Below are positions 36,276 through 45,411 of a stretch of DNA of 64,000 nt, piece after piece. Below the pieces are notes generated by a model. The model saw only the letters and a program-made list of their open reading frames with translations. It was not told where the DNA came from and ran no database searches. The position numbers and the translations under genes were made by a program. Each line of letters starts with the position of its first letter. Position 1 is the first letter of the stretch. This stretch comes from Clostridium peptidivorans (lineage in GTDB: Bacteria > Bacillota > Clostridia > Clostridiales > Clostridiaceae): NCBI RefSeq assembly GCF_900205925.1, contig NZ_OAOD01000005.1, positions 161,594-225,593 of the forward strand. Direction: 5' to 3'.

Positions 36276-38219
36276 TTATCTCACTATACTTCCAGTTGGA
36301 AGCTCTTCTGGAATTGATACAGTAAACAGCTTGCTATCATCATCAGTAGCGGCTGCAAGTATCATCCCCTGGGAAAGTTCTCCTCTTAATTTTACAGGCT
36401 TTAGATTTGCAACTAGAACCACATATTTTCCTACAAGTTCTTCAGGCTTATAGAACTTAGCTATTCCTGATATTACCTGTCTCTCCTCTCCACCTAAATC
36501 AACTTTTAATTTTAAAAGCTTTTTAGCACCCTTAACAGGTTCGCATTCTATCACCTTAACTACTCTTAAATCTACCTTTTCAAAGTCTTCTATGGTTATT
36601 TCTTCCTTTAACGGCTGGATTTCAACTTTTGCTGGAGCTATGTTTTTCATTTGCTCTTCTTTTAATTTATTTAATTCATCTATCTTAGCATCAACATCTA
36701 TTCTTGGGAACAAATTGTCTCCTTTTACAAGCTTTGTTCCTGCGCTTGTTCCATCAAAGGATGCAATACTATCCCAAGTGATAACTTCTACATTAAGCTG
36801 ATTATTTATTCTTTTGCTTGTATCTGGTAAGAACGCGGAAACTAATACGGAAATTATTCTTAAGGACTCTGCTAAATTATATAATACTGTTCCAAGTCTT
36901 TCTTTCTTACTTTCATCCTTTGCAAGTATCCATGGAGTAGTTTCATCTATATATTTATTTGCTCTTCCTATAAGTGTCCAAACCTCATCTAAAGCTTCAG
37001 GTATTCTTAAGTCATCCATGTGCTTTTCAACCTTTAAGTATGCACCAGTTGCCATGGAAATAAGATCGTTATCTATATCTTCCTTTGCTATAGGACTTGG
37101 TATTACTCCATTAAAATACTTTTCTATCATAGCTGTAGTTCTAGATAATAAATTTCCTAAATCATTTGCTAAATCTGAATTAATTTTCTTTATAAATAAT
37201 TCATTATTAAATATTCCATCTGAACCAAATGGGATTTCTCTTAAAAGATAGTATCTTACTGAATCTGTTCCAAAATGATTTACAAGTACTACAGGATCCA
37301 CTACATTACCCTTAGATTTGGACATTTTTCCTCCATCCACTAAAAGCCATCCATGACCAAAAACTTGCTTAGGAAGAGGAACACCCAGTGCCATTAACAT
37401 TATAGGCCAATAAATAGTATGGAATCTTAAAATATCCTTACCTACTAGATGAACATCTGCTGGCCAGTATTTATTAAGTAATTCTTCATTACCTGTATTA
37501 TATCCCAGTGCTGTTATGTAGTTTGCTAAAGCATCTATCCAAACATATATAACATGCTTTTCATCAAAACTTACTGGAATTCCCCAATTAAAGGAAGTTC
37601 TTGAAACACATAAATCCTGAAGTCCTGGTTTTAAAAAGTTATTTATCATTTCATTTTTTCTAGACTCTGGTTGTATAAATTCCGGATGAGATTCTATATG
37701 TTCTATAAGCTTATCTGCATACTTTGACATTTTAAAGAAATACGCTTCTTCTTTTGCTTTTTCTACAGGTCTTCCACAATCTGGGCACTTTCCATCTGTT
37801 AATTGTGTTTCAGTCCAGAATGATTCACAAGGTGTACAATACCAACCTTCATATTCTGATTTATATATATCTCCCTGTTCATAAAGCTTCTTAAATATTT
37901 CCTGTACAGAATTTATATGATAATCATCTGTAGTTCTTATAAACTTATCATAGCTTATGTTCATCATATCCCAAAGGCTTTTAATACCTGCAACTATTTC
38001 ATCTACATATTCTTTAGGTGTTACGTTTTTCGCTTCTGCAAGTCTTTGTATCTTTTGGCCATGTTCATCTGTACCAGTTAAAAACATTACATCATAACCT
38101 GTAAGTCGCTTAAATCTTGCCATTGCATCTGCTGCCACTGTTGTATAGGTATTTCCTATGTGTAACTTTGCTGAAGGGTAATAAATCGGGGTGGTAATAT
38201 AATAGGTTTTTTTATTCAA
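36276..38219 (-). CDS. metG: Methionyl-tRNA synthetase
   Basis: Class I synthetase with the HIGH box as HIGN (YYPSAKLHIGNTYT), a zinc-knuckle region (CTPCESF ... CPDCGR), and KMSKSKGN. The C-terminal about 100 residues (FEKVDLRVVKV ... GQ-like SQGMILAA) form the tRNA-binding/dimerisation domain, giving 647 residues. The start is TTG at 38219 with GGAGG 8 bases upstream. It is controlled by a T-box leader (38258-38528). Confidence 0.96.
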   Translation of the reverse strand: MNKKTYYITTPIYYPSAKLHIGNTYTTVAADAMARFKRLTGYDVMFLTGTDEHGQKIQRLAEAKNVTPKEYVDEIVAGIKSLWDMMNISYDKFIRTTDDYHINSVQEIFKKLYEQGDIYKSEYEGWYCTPCESFWTETQLTDGKCPDCGRPVEKAKEEAYFFKMSKYADKLIEHIESHPEFIQPESRKNEMINNFLKPGLQDLCVSRTSFNWGIPVSFDEKHVIYVWIDALANYITALGYNTGNEELLNKYWPADVHLVGKDILRFHTIYWPIMLMALGVPLPKQVFGHGWLLVDGGKMSKSKGNVVDPVVLVNHFGTDSVRYYLLREIPFGSDGIFNNELFIKKINSDLANDLGNLLSRTTAMIEKYFNGVIPSPIAKEDIDNDLISMATGAYLKVEKHMDDLRIPEALDEVWTLIGRANKYIDETTPWILAKDESKKERLGTVLYNLAESLRIISVLVSAFLPDTSKRINNQLNVEVITWDSIASFDGTSAGTKLVKGDNLFPRIDVDAKIDELNKLKEEQMKNIAPAKVEIQPLKEEITIEDFEKVDLRVVKVIECEPVKGAKKLLKLKVDLGGEERQVISGIAKFYKPEELVGKYVVLVANLKPVKLRGELSQGMILAAATDDDSKLFTVSIPEELPTGSIVR

Positions 38220-38257
38220 TTTCTATTCCTCCTTAAATGAACTTTTATATATAATAA

Positions 38258-38528
38258 AAAGCCTCTATAAAACTTAAAAGCTTTATAGAGGCGTACATTT
38301 TTACGCGTTACCACTCTAATTCTCCTTTTTTTCTCAAAAAAGGACTCTCTAAGTGAGAAAATACTCACTTTGCATTTTAACGGTTGCACCCGAAATACCT
38401 TACTTAACATTTCAGATATTTTGCTCTGGGGCCATGTTCATAAATCTTAATGCTATCGGCTTTCACCTTATCCGACTCTCTTTTCGCATTTCCTTTTATT
38501 ACTCTTCCCATCATTGCATTTCAAACTT
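38258..38528 (-). promoter_or_regulatory. T-box riboswitch leader (methionine) of metG
   Basis: Stem I motifs GAGAGTCGG and GGTGAAAGCC, a specifier loop TGAACATGGCC containing the Met codon ATG, and the T-box AGAGTGGTAACGCG are visible on the minus strand. It ends in the terminator GCCTCTATAAAGC ... TTTATAGAGGC followed by TTTTTATT (38261-38292). Confidence 0.93.
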
Positions 38529-38529
38529 A

Positions 38530-38558
38530 ATATTAATACATATATTTTCCCATGTCAA
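38530..38558 (-). promoter_or_regulatory. SigA promoter of T-box-metG
   Basis: TTGACA (38553-38558) and TAATAT (38530-38535) on the minus strand, spacer 17 bases, directly upstream of the T-box. Confidence 0.75.
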
Positions 38559-38678
38559 CTAGTTGATTTTTTCTATTATTTCACTTATTTCTTTTAAATA
38601 TACTATAAGTTTTTCTTTATCTTCTTTACTAAGTTCATCTACCTTTTCATAGAATAATATGTTTAATATATTATCTAT
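38559..38678 (-). pseudogene. Start-less protein remnant upstream of metG promoter
   Basis: The minus strand is open for 40 codons with strongly protein-like content (EKVDELSKEDKEKL, YLKEISEIIEKIN), ending at a stop abutting the metG -35 box. There is no ATG, GTG or TTG start in frame and a stop lies just upstream. The helical pattern resembles the C-terminus of some XRE-type regulators. I read it as the 3' end of a deleted gene; identity unknown. Confidence 0.4.
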
Positions 38679-38774
38679 TTAAATTCAATAAATGTATTAT
38701 AATTAGTATGTATTGCTTTTTATTTCTTTAATAAACTTTGCTTAAAATATTATTACTTTAAAGGAGGTACTTAT

Positions 38775-40124
38775 TTGATAAACAAAAATATAATAAAAGA
38801 TGTTTTAAAACTAGCTCTTCCCGCAGTTGGAGAAATGATCTTGTACATGATGATATGGGTACTTGACACAATGATGGTTGGTAAGTATGGGGGAGAAACT
38901 GCTGTAAGTACTGTGGGACTTAGCTCTGAAATAATGTATAGCTTTGTAAATGTATTTATTTCCGTGGGAATATCCGTTGGAACTGTATCTCTTATTTCAA
39001 GAAAACTGGGTTCTAAAGATACTAATGCTTCAGAAGAGTTTACAACTTTAGGACTTGCCATAGGCTTTATGCTAGCACTTACTATTTCATCTGTAGCATT
39101 TATATTTGCACCCAAGATTTTATTTTATTGTGGGGCAAGAGATACGGTGCTAAGTAATGGAATAATATATATGAAAATCACTTCCATAGGGTTGTTTTTT
39201 AATATGCTTATGAATGTATTAAATTCAATTCTTAGAGCAGGTAAAAATACTAAAATTCCTCTTTTAGTATCTGGACTAATTAATATAATAAATTTATTTT
39301 TAGATTGGGTTTTAATATTTGGAAGACTTGGTTTCCCAGAACTGGGAATACGAGGTGCAGCTATAGCTACTGCTACGGCACATATAGTTGGATTTATATT
39401 TATAGCTTTTTATACGTTAAAAAAGTCTCCTATAAAACCTCATTTTAAATTTATAAAAAATATAAATTCTCATAGAGCTAAAGAACTTATTAAGCTTTCC
39501 ATTCCTTCATCAATGCAAGAGGGCGTATTCTCCATGATACGACTATTAGGCACTATACTAATTATGTATTTAGGTAAAACAGCCTTTGCAGCTAATCAAA
39601 TTACAACTACTATAGAATCTATATCATTTATGCCTGGAAATGGGGTTGCCATAGCTGCTACAACTTTAGTTGGACATAAAATTGGAGAAAAAGATTTGCA
39701 TGGTGCAAAAGAATACGCTTATACTTGCACATTAATTGGAACAAGTATAATGCTTATGTGCTCTATAGCTTTTTTACTATTTCCTAGATTTTTAATAAGT
39801 TTGTTTATAAAGCCAAACGAACTTGAAGTAATAGGTCTTGGTACCCTTTGTCTTATGGTTGCTTCTATAGAACAACCCTTTATGGCAATTTCCATGATAC
39901 TTGGCGGAGCTTTAAAAGGCATGGGTGATACCAAAACTCCATTTATAACATCCTTAATATCTAGCTGGGTTATAAGATTTCCACTACTACTTATTTTCAT
40001 ATACAAATTAAACCTATCAGTTGTGTATGTTTGGTGGATAACTGCAATACAATGGGCCTTTGAAGGTATAGTAATCTTTACACTCTTTAAAAAGAAATTC
40101 AAAAAACTTATAACCCCTGCTTAG
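38775..40124 (+). CDS. MATE-family multidrug/cation exporter
   Basis: A 449-residue, 12-span membrane protein of the MATE type: VGEMILYMMIWVLDTMMVGKYGG at the N-terminus, the paired second-half motif PFMAISMILGGALKGMGDTKTP, and NLFLDWVLIFGRLGFPELGIRGAA. These proteins extrude cationic compounds using Na+ or H+ gradients. The start is TTG at 38775, with AAGGAGG 7 bases upstream. It stands alone between metG and the spm genes. Confidence 0.9.
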   Translation: MINKNIIKDVLKLALPAVGEMILYMMIWVLDTMMVGKYGGETAVSTVGLSSEIMYSFVNVFISVGISVGTVSLISRKLGSKDTNASEEFTTLGLAIGFMLALTISSVAFIFAPKILFYCGARDTVLSNGIIYMKITSIGLFFNMLMNVLNSILRAGKNTKIPLLVSGLINIINLFLDWVLIFGRLGFPELGIRGAAIATATAHIVGFIFIAFYTLKKSPIKPHFKFIKNINSHRAKELIKLSIPSSMQEGVFSMIRLLGTILIMYLGKTAFAANQITTTIESISFMPGNGVAIAATTLVGHKIGEKDLHGAKEYAYTCTLIGTSIMLMCSIAFLLFPRFLISLFIKPNELEVIGLGTLCLMVASIEQPFMAISMILGGALKGMGDTKTPFITSLISSWVIRFPLLLIFIYKLNLSVVYVWWITAIQWAFEGIVIFTLFKKKFKKLITPA

Positions 40125-40138
40125 CCAAAGCAGGGGTT
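40112..40138. terminator. Bidirectional terminator between MATE and spmB
   Basis: AACCCCTGCTT ... AAAGCAGGGGTT stem right after the MATE coding end, with TATG following on the plus strand; no long U run, but a GC-rich stable stem between convergent genes. Confidence 0.6.
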
Positions 40139-40146
40139 TATGTTCT

Positions 40147-40665
40147 CTAATAGAAAAATAATTTTACTGTAATTACTGCCATTATAATAGCCGTTAAATC
40201 TGCAAATATTGCAGCCCACAAGGTATGTCTTATTTTTTTAACTCCTACTGCTCCAAAATAAATAGTAACTGTATAAAATATTGTTTCTGTAGAACCCATT
40301 ATAGTTGATGCCACTCTTCCTATAAAACTATCTGGGCCATAGGTTGTTAAAACATCTGTAAAAACTCCTAAAGCTCCACTTCCCGATAAAGGTTTTATAA
40401 GTATAAGTGGTAAAAGTTCTCCTGGAATCCCTACATATTTTAATAAAGGATTACTAATTTGCGTTATAAAGTCTAATATTTTAGCTTCCCTCAGTACAGA
40501 TACTGCAAGTATCATAGCAAGTAAATAAGGAAATATTCTTAAACATATCTTCAATCCATCTTTAGCTCCCTCCACAAAACAAGTATATACCTCTACTTTT
40601 TTAATTACTCCATAGGTTACTATAATTCCTATAATTCCTGGAATAAGCAAATTCCCTAAATTCAT
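40147..40665 (-). CDS. spmB: Spore maturation protein B
   Basis: Membrane protein of 172 residues (about four to five spans) with the nucleoside-recognition (Gate) motif region and the SpmB signature KPLSGSGALGVFTDVLTTYGPDSFIGRVASTIMGSTETIFYT. SpmA and SpmB help dehydrate the spore core in B. subtilis and clostridia. It is 9 bases downstream of spmA in a two-gene operon. Confidence 0.93.
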   Translation of the reverse strand: MNLGNLLIPGIIGIIVTYGVIKKVEVYTCFVEGAKDGLKICLRIFPYLLAMILAVSVLREAKILDFITQISNPLLKYVGIPGELLPLILIKPLSGSGALGVFTDVLTTYGPDSFIGRVASTIMGSTETIFYTVTIYFGAVGVKKIRHTLWAAIFADLTAIIMAVITVKLFFY

Positions 40666-40674
40666 AATTCCCTC

Positions 40675-41250
40675 CTAAAAATATTTCTCAAGTATCTTAC
40701 ATGAAATTACCCCAACCATGGCTGCTGTAGCTGTAGTTATTATAGCTGTAATTATTATCTCTGCAGGGTTTTGTGAGCCTGTAGCTGCTCTTATAGAAAT
40801 TACTGTAGTTGGTATAAATTGAATACATGCAGCATTTATAACTAAAAATAATGCCATATCATTAGAAGCTGTATCCTTATTTGGATTTAGCTTTTGCATA
40901 TTTTCCATAGCCTTTATACCGAAGGGAGTAGCAGCATTGGATATTCCCATCATATTAGCAGTAATATTCATAACTATACTCCCTAAAGAATCCTTATCTC
41001 TTCCCTCTTTTTTAAATATAATTCTTAAGATAGGCCTTAAAAGCTTTGCTAGCATTTCTGTCATACCACTTCTTTCAGCAATTTTCATTACTCCACACCA
41101 TAGGCACATAACTCCTGCAAGCTTTATAATTATTTCTACAGTACTATTTGCTGAAGCTAGTATTGCCTGTGTCATTATATCCGCTCTTCCTGTAATCATT
41201 CCCCAAATTATTCCTAATGTTAATATTCCAAACCAAATATAATTTATCAT
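40675..41250 (-). CDS. spmA: Spore maturation protein A
   Basis: A 191-residue membrane protein with the SpmA pattern: IKLAGVMCLWCGVMKIAERSGM, NITANMMGISNAATPFGIKAMENMQ and FLVINAACIQFIPTTVISIRAATGS. Pairs with SpmB in spore-core dehydration. GGAGGG precedes ATG 41250. I did not find a clear sporulation-sigma promoter by eye. Confidence 0.93.
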   Translation of the reverse strand: MINYIWFGILTLGIIWGMITGRADIMTQAILASANSTVEIIIKLAGVMCLWCGVMKIAERSGMTEMLAKLLRPILRIIFKKEGRDKDSLGSIVMNITANMMGISNAATPFGIKAMENMQKLNPNKDTASNDMALFLVINAACIQFIPTTVISIRAATGSQNPAEIIITAIITTATAAMVGVISCKILEKYF

Positions 41251-41372
41251 TTTACCCTCCGTGGATTATTTGTATATTAATTTATATGTTAATAGGCTCT
41301 ATTGTATTGCAATTAAATTTTATTAATGTTACCATATATAATGTTTTTAAATATAAATTATGGAGGCTATAA

Positions 41373-41615
41373 ATGACTTTAAAAGATATTATGAAGTATA
41401 TAGAAAGTGAATACCATATTATAAATAGTACTCCCTGTGAAGTATGTGGCGGTGAATATTTAGCTGATGGTCTAGATATAGATATAATTGATGGAAATCC
41501 TTATGATGTGTGCGATTGTACATGCGCAAAATGTGGTCATGAAAAGACTTTTGAATTTTATGCTCCCTTTATAGATGAACTAACCAATAGTAAATGGAAA
41601 CAGAACTTAAATTAA
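41373..41615 (+). CDS. Small zinc-ribbon protein, function unknown
   Basis: An 80-residue acidic protein with two CxxC pairs, CEVC (about residues 22-25) and CAKC (about 51-54), plus an extra Cys pair CDC just before the second. This arrangement makes a zinc ribbon likely. GGAGGC precedes ATG 41373, and the gene is monocistronic with a terminator. Clostridial genomes carry similar unnamed proteins; no function is known to me. Confidence 0.7.
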   Translation: MTLKDIMKYIESEYHIINSTPCEVCGGEYLADGLDIDIIDGNPYDVCDCTCAKCGHEKTFEFYAPFIDELTNSKWKQNLN

Positions 41616-41644
41616 AAAGAAGCCCATATGTTAGGCTTCTTTTG
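41614..41644. terminator. Bidirectional terminator
   Basis: AAAAGAAGCCC and GGCTTCTTTT stem with an 8-base loop and flanking T/A runs, between the convergent zinc-ribbon and glucosaminidase genes. Confidence 0.85.
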
Positions 41645-43138
41645 TTATTTATATACAGGAATTTCAAATGTAATTTTAGGCTCCTTACATTGTAAAACTA
41701 AATTTTTTATATTTCTAATCTGTGCATATGGCCAATTGATATCCGTTGCATATTGATGAGTTGCTGGTGCACCCGGATTAAATTTCATTTTATAAAGTGT
41801 ATCTTGATTATTAGTTGTATTATTTATATATCCTGAGCCAATAAACTTTGCTCCACCCTTTATAGCATCCTCTGGAGTAAACCAACCTTGCTCATATGCA
41901 TATTCTGATCCAAACTTATCTGGATTGCTATCTAGGGCACGTATACCAAACATATTATAAACTACTTTCTTACCCTTATCTCCATCAACTTCTATTCCCT
42001 TAGCAAGTGTTGATGAACCATTTCCTGTTTCAAGTAAGGCATGAGACACAAGATAAATTGGGTTTATGTTATTTGCTTTAGCTGCATCAAAAAATGCTTG
42101 TCCCTTTCCTTCTAATATTCCTTTGCCCTTTAAAATATTATCTAAATCTTGAACAGTTATACTATCATTTGTATAGCTTAATTTCATAAACATATATCTT
42201 CCATCTTGATCCATAAAATTCTTAGGATTAAGATTATATTTTATCTGATTATAACTTGCCCCTACCCAACCTGAACCACCTTCGCTTGTAGTTGAAACAC
42301 CAGGCTTTGCTTGTTTACTTATTGCATCTGCAAAGGTAGTGGTATAACTTTTATTAACTATATCAGTACTTGATATACTGTTTATGCATCTTAAATAATC
42401 TATATAATAATTGTCATAATCCGTGTTTATATCCTTATAATTCCCTTTAGCATTTGCTCTTTTCACATAAATAAGAATTTTATATTTATCTCCATTCTCA
42501 TCACTAGTAAATTTTTTATTTATAGTAATTTTACCTGAAGAAGTAGCTGTATATCCATTAGTCCATTCCTGAAAATCCTCGTATTTCCAAAGTTTCTTAT
42601 TATATCTACTTACATATATTTTATACTGAGCATTGTTAACATTTGAAGATACATTAAAAGTTTGATATTGATTACTCATTATAGGTTCATATTGCATTTT
42701 AAGTGACTTAACTTCAGCTCCATTTACATACGTAGAACCATCTGAAAATTTAGGTGTTATTGTAAATTTCATTTTCACAGGTTGATTTAACTTTTTCCCA
42801 CCTAAGGACTCCACTTCTGTACTTACATTTACATAATAAGACTTTGCTGCGGTATAACCCTCTATCTTAGGAAGTACTTTTATAGTATTAGCTGTATCGC
42901 CTGGCATTACAGTAGCTTGTACAGCATTGCCTTTATCATCTGTTACTGTTATATTAGAATTATTTATAGTTTCTTGATTAAGATTAAAATTAAACTTTAC
43001 TGTCCATACTTTATCTTGAGAAATAGATGTTTGACTTTGAAATTCTTTTACACTTGTTGCTGCATGTGCTATGTTATAATTACTAGTTGTAAATGTAAAA
43101 AAAGTTGCAAGCATAAGTGCCGCAAAAGACTTCTTCAA
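41645..43138 (-). CDS. Secreted endo-beta-N-acetylglucosaminidase (LytD-like) with SbsA Ig-like domain
   Basis: Signal peptide (ending NIAHA), then an SbsA-type Ig-like domain (VWTVKFNFNLNQETINNSNITVTDD...), a middle beta-rich region, and a C-terminal glucosaminidase domain of about 170 residues. The catalytic glutamate is expected in YLVSHALLETGNGSSTLA, and NMFGIRALDSNP and FNPGAPATHQYATDINW are family hallmarks. It cleaves GlcNAc-MurNAc bonds in peptidoglycan. The Ig-like module is similar to that of the amidase at 16621-18399. Confidence 0.88.
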   Translation of the reverse strand: MKKSFAALMLATFFTFTTSNYNIAHAATSVKEFQSQTSISQDKVWTVKFNFNLNQETINNSNITVTDDKGNAVQATVMPGDTANTIKVLPKIEGYTAAKSYYVNVSTEVESLGGKKLNQPVKMKFTITPKFSDGSTYVNGAEVKSLKMQYEPIMSNQYQTFNVSSNVNNAQYKIYVSRYNKKLWKYEDFQEWTNGYTATSSGKITINKKFTSDENGDKYKILIYVKRANAKGNYKDINTDYDNYYIDYLRCINSISSTDIVNKSYTTTFADAISKQAKPGVSTTSEGGSGWVGASYNQIKYNLNPKNFMDQDGRYMFMKLSYTNDSITVQDLDNILKGKGILEGKGQAFFDAAKANNINPIYLVSHALLETGNGSSTLAKGIEVDGDKGKKVVYNMFGIRALDSNPDKFGSEYAYEQGWFTPEDAIKGGAKFIGSGYINNTTNNQDTLYKMKFNPGAPATHQYATDINWPYAQIRNIKNLVLQCKEPKITFEIPVYK

Positions 43139-43277
43139 AATAATCCCCTCACTTTATCTGTTGTTTACTATAATTAGATTATATAAAATTTTAACACTTT
43201 TTTCTACGCAAAAAGTTAATTTATTTTAATATTTTGTTATAATTTTAACTGTATATTAATAAAAGAGAGGTATAACA

Positions 43278-44039
43278 ATGAAAAAAATTAACCTTACCGA
43301 TAATTTTAAAGTTGAAGAAATTAGAATAAATAAGTTTATAAGTGAAAAAGGCGTATGTTCAAGAAGAGAAGCAGATAAACTTATTTCTTTAGGTAAAGTT
43401 ACAATAAATGGTGAAGTAGCCACCATGGGGTCTAAAGTAACTTCTACAGATGAGGTAAAACTTGAAGGTAAAATTCTTTCCGAAAAACCTAAATCAGTAT
43501 ACATAGCTTTAAATAAACCCAAAGGCATAGTAAGCACCACAGATCCAAAAGAAAAAAATAATATAGTAAACTTTATTAATTATCCTGAGAGAATTTTTCA
43601 TATAGGTCGATTGGATAAGGATTCAGAAGGCCTTATATTTTTAACTAACGACGGCGATATTGTAAACAAGATACTTAGAGCTGGTAATAATCACGAAAAG
43701 GAATATATTGTTACAGTAGATAAACCATTAACTCAAGACTTTCTCCAAAGAATGTGTTCTGGTGTAAGAATACTTGGTACTATAACAAAACCTTGCAAAA
43801 TATATAAAGAGGGTTCTAATGTATTTAGAATAATACTTACCCAAGGATTAAATAGGCAAATTAGACGAATGTGCGAAGTCCTTGGTTACACTGTAACAAA
43901 GCTTAAACGAATTAGAATAATGAATGTTAAATTAGATGACTTGCCTCTTGGGAAATGGAGATACCTTACTAAGGATGAAGTTAGCACCATAAATGGACTG
44001 GTAAAAAACTCAACTAAAACTGAAGAATCATCTAAGTAA
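43278..44039 (+). CDS. rluF: 23S rRNA pseudouridine synthase, RluF-like
   Basis: An S4 RNA-binding domain ([20 protein letters not shown]) is followed by the RsuA/RluB/E/F-type catalytic domain, with the catalytic Asp in [10 protein letters not shown] and the RluF-like [16 protein letters not shown]. RluF modifies U2604 (and U2605) of 23S rRNA in E. coli. The C-terminus ends in a polar tail. GAGAGGT precedes ATG 43278. The substrate site is inferred by similarity. Confidence 0.85.
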   Translation: MKKINLTDNFKVEEIRINKFISEKGVCSRREADKLISLGKVTINGEVATMGSKVTSTDEVKLEGKILSEKPKSVYIALNKPKGIVSTTDPKEKNNIVNFINYPERIFHIGRLDKDSEGLIFLTNDGDIVNKILRAGNNHEKEYIVTVDKPLTQDFLQRMCSGVRILGTITKPCKIYKEGSNVFRIILTQGLNRQIRRMCEVLGYTVTKLKRIRIMNVKLDDLPLGKWRYLTKDEVSTINGLVKNSTKTEESSK

Positions 44040-44076
44040 AAAGAGAGCCTTTTATGAAGGACTCTCTTTATTTTAT
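44040..44076 (+). terminator. Terminator of rluF
   Basis: AAAGAGAG-C-CTT ... AAG-GA-CTCTCTTT stem following the rluF stop, then TATTTTAT; convergent with ispF. Confidence 0.75.
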
Positions 44077-44089
44077 CATGGTACAGAAA

Positions 44090-44560
44090 TTATCTCATTA
44101 TCATGCAAATGCTTTGTGCTGCAATTCCCTCTTTTCTTCCTGTAAAACCTAATCCTTCTTCAGTTGTGGCTTTTATATTTATTTGATCCTTATGTATCTC
44201 TAATGCATTGCTTATATTTTCTATCATAGTTTCAATATATGGTGCCATTTTAGGTGACTGAGCAATGATTATAGAATCTATATTTACTATTTTAAAGTTT
44301 TTTCCCTTTACTAATTTATTTACTTCTTTTAATAATTTTAAACTGTCAATCCCTTTATACTCCTCCTTTGTATCCGGGAAATGCTTTCCTATATCACCTA
44401 AAGCTGCAGCCCCTAATATACTATCCATAATAGCATGTATCAATACATCTGCATCAGAATGTCCTAAAAGTCCTTTTTCATATGGTATATGAACTCCACC
44501 TAGTATAAGTTTTCTTTCATTTACAAACTTATGTACATCATATCCTATTCCTACTCTCAT
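44090..44560 (-). CDS. ispF: 2-C-methyl-D-erythritol 2,4-cyclodiphosphate synthase
   Basis: Non-mevalonate isoprenoid enzyme. The zinc ligands D8 and H10 are in [11 protein letters not shown], with a third His in [12 protein letters not shown]; the CDP-binding [12 protein letters not shown] lies near the end. I choose ATG 44560, with GGAGGTAATATA before it, giving the normal 156 residues; longer starts add unrelated leader residues. ispD is not adjacent. Monocistronic, downstream of a small gene's terminator. Confidence 0.95.
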   Translation of the reverse strand: MRVGIGYDVHKFVNERKLILGGVHIPYEKGLLGHSDADVLIHAIMDSILGAAALGDIGKHFPDTKEEYKGIDSLKLLKEVNKLVKGKNFKIVNIDSIIIAQSPKMAPYIETMIENISNALEIHKDQINIKATTEEGLGFTGRKEGIAAQSICMIMR

Positions 44561-44621
44561 TATATTACCTCCTATACATCCTTTATAATATTTTATAATA
44601 ATATCTCTTTTAATAAAACCC

Positions 44622-44648
44622 AAAAAAATAAAGCCTGGTATACCAGGC
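44622..44648 (-). terminator. Terminator of the 54-residue small gene
   Basis: The palindrome GCCTGGTATACCAGGC (44633-44648) is followed on the minus strand by TTTATTTTTTTGG. It ends the transcript of the 44666-44830 ORF, shielding ispF. Confidence 0.8.
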
Positions 44649-44665
44649 ATATTATACTATATAAT

Positions 44666-44830
44666 TTATGATATGTTTTTTCTGTAATTGATTACATTTT
44701 CTTTATGACCTTTTTTATTTAAATGAAAAAATCTTTTTATACTATTAATAATTCTTATATACAAGGGCTCCATACTTTTTTTATTTTTGTGCCTTTTGGA
44801 AAAATCAATATATACAACATTATCTTTCAT
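44666..44830 (-). CDS. Unrecognised basic 54-residue protein
   Basis: The minus strand has a 54-codon ORF, MKDNVVYIDFSKRHKN... then MEPLYIRIINSIKRFFHLNKKGHK and a polar tail. It is very basic. It has its own strong terminator 18 bases downstream and an AAAGGGTG ribosome-binding-like site upstream (a GTG three codons earlier is an alternative start). The YIDFSKRHK pattern looks like a conserved clostridial small protein, but I cannot name it. Confidence 0.5.
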   Translation of the reverse strand: MKDNVVYIDFSKRHKNKKSMEPLYIRIINSIKRFFHLNKKGHKENVINYRKNIS

Positions 44831-45133
44831 CCATGTCACACCCTTTATAATTTATTTATATTAATATAATACCATAAAATAGACAAATTGTTAAGAAAAT
44901 TCTAAATATATTTTATGTCTAAAAGTTCCTTTTAACAGAAACCTTTAGACATAGGATTTTGAGGAGAAATTATTTTATAAAATAGGATCTGCTAGTAACA
45001 TATATTATATTATATTCACATACTTATAATTTGCTATTTCATTTTATATTATTTACTTAATATTAAAAACAATTCAAATAAAATATGTTAAAATATTTAT
45101 TGTGTAATATATTCCAAAATAATTATCAACAAT

Positions 45134-45303
45134 TTGTCCACATTTCTGTGGATAATGTTAGTATAACAGCTTCTTTAATTGAAATATTTGTAATATTTTA
45201 CGTTTAATAACTATAATTAAAAATGTAACCTTTTGTATATAGTTGACGATATATAGAAATCAACAGAAATTTCACAAGTTATACACAGGCAAAATGTGGA
45301 CAA
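45134..45303. promoter_or_regulatory. DnaA-box-like cluster upstream of the polysaccharide deacetylase gene
   Basis: Four 9-mers match DnaA boxes (consensus TTATCCACA): TTGTCCACA 45134-45142 (+), TTATCCACA 45147-45155 (-, perfect), TTATACACA 45279-45287 (+), TTGTCCACA 45295-45303 (-). They form two inverted pairs about 150 bases apart in an AT-rich gap of about 580 bases (44831-45411) with no other gene. Confidence 0.65.
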
Positions 45304-45411
45304 TGTTTATAACTATTAAATTATTTAATTATTTTAATACAATCAAATCCATGGAACCTTTAAAATACAGGGATTTTGTAAATTTTAATATATAATTTGA
45401 AAGGAGTAAAA

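Noticed and set aside
38216..38410. Minus-strand ORF of 64 codons upstream of metG
   Set aside because: It lies entirely in the T-box leader and terminator and has no family signal; a shadow of structured RNA.
38771..39115. Minus-strand ORF opposite the MATE exporter start
   Set aside because: The plus-strand frame has a full MATE family match and ribosome binding site; the opposite frame has none.
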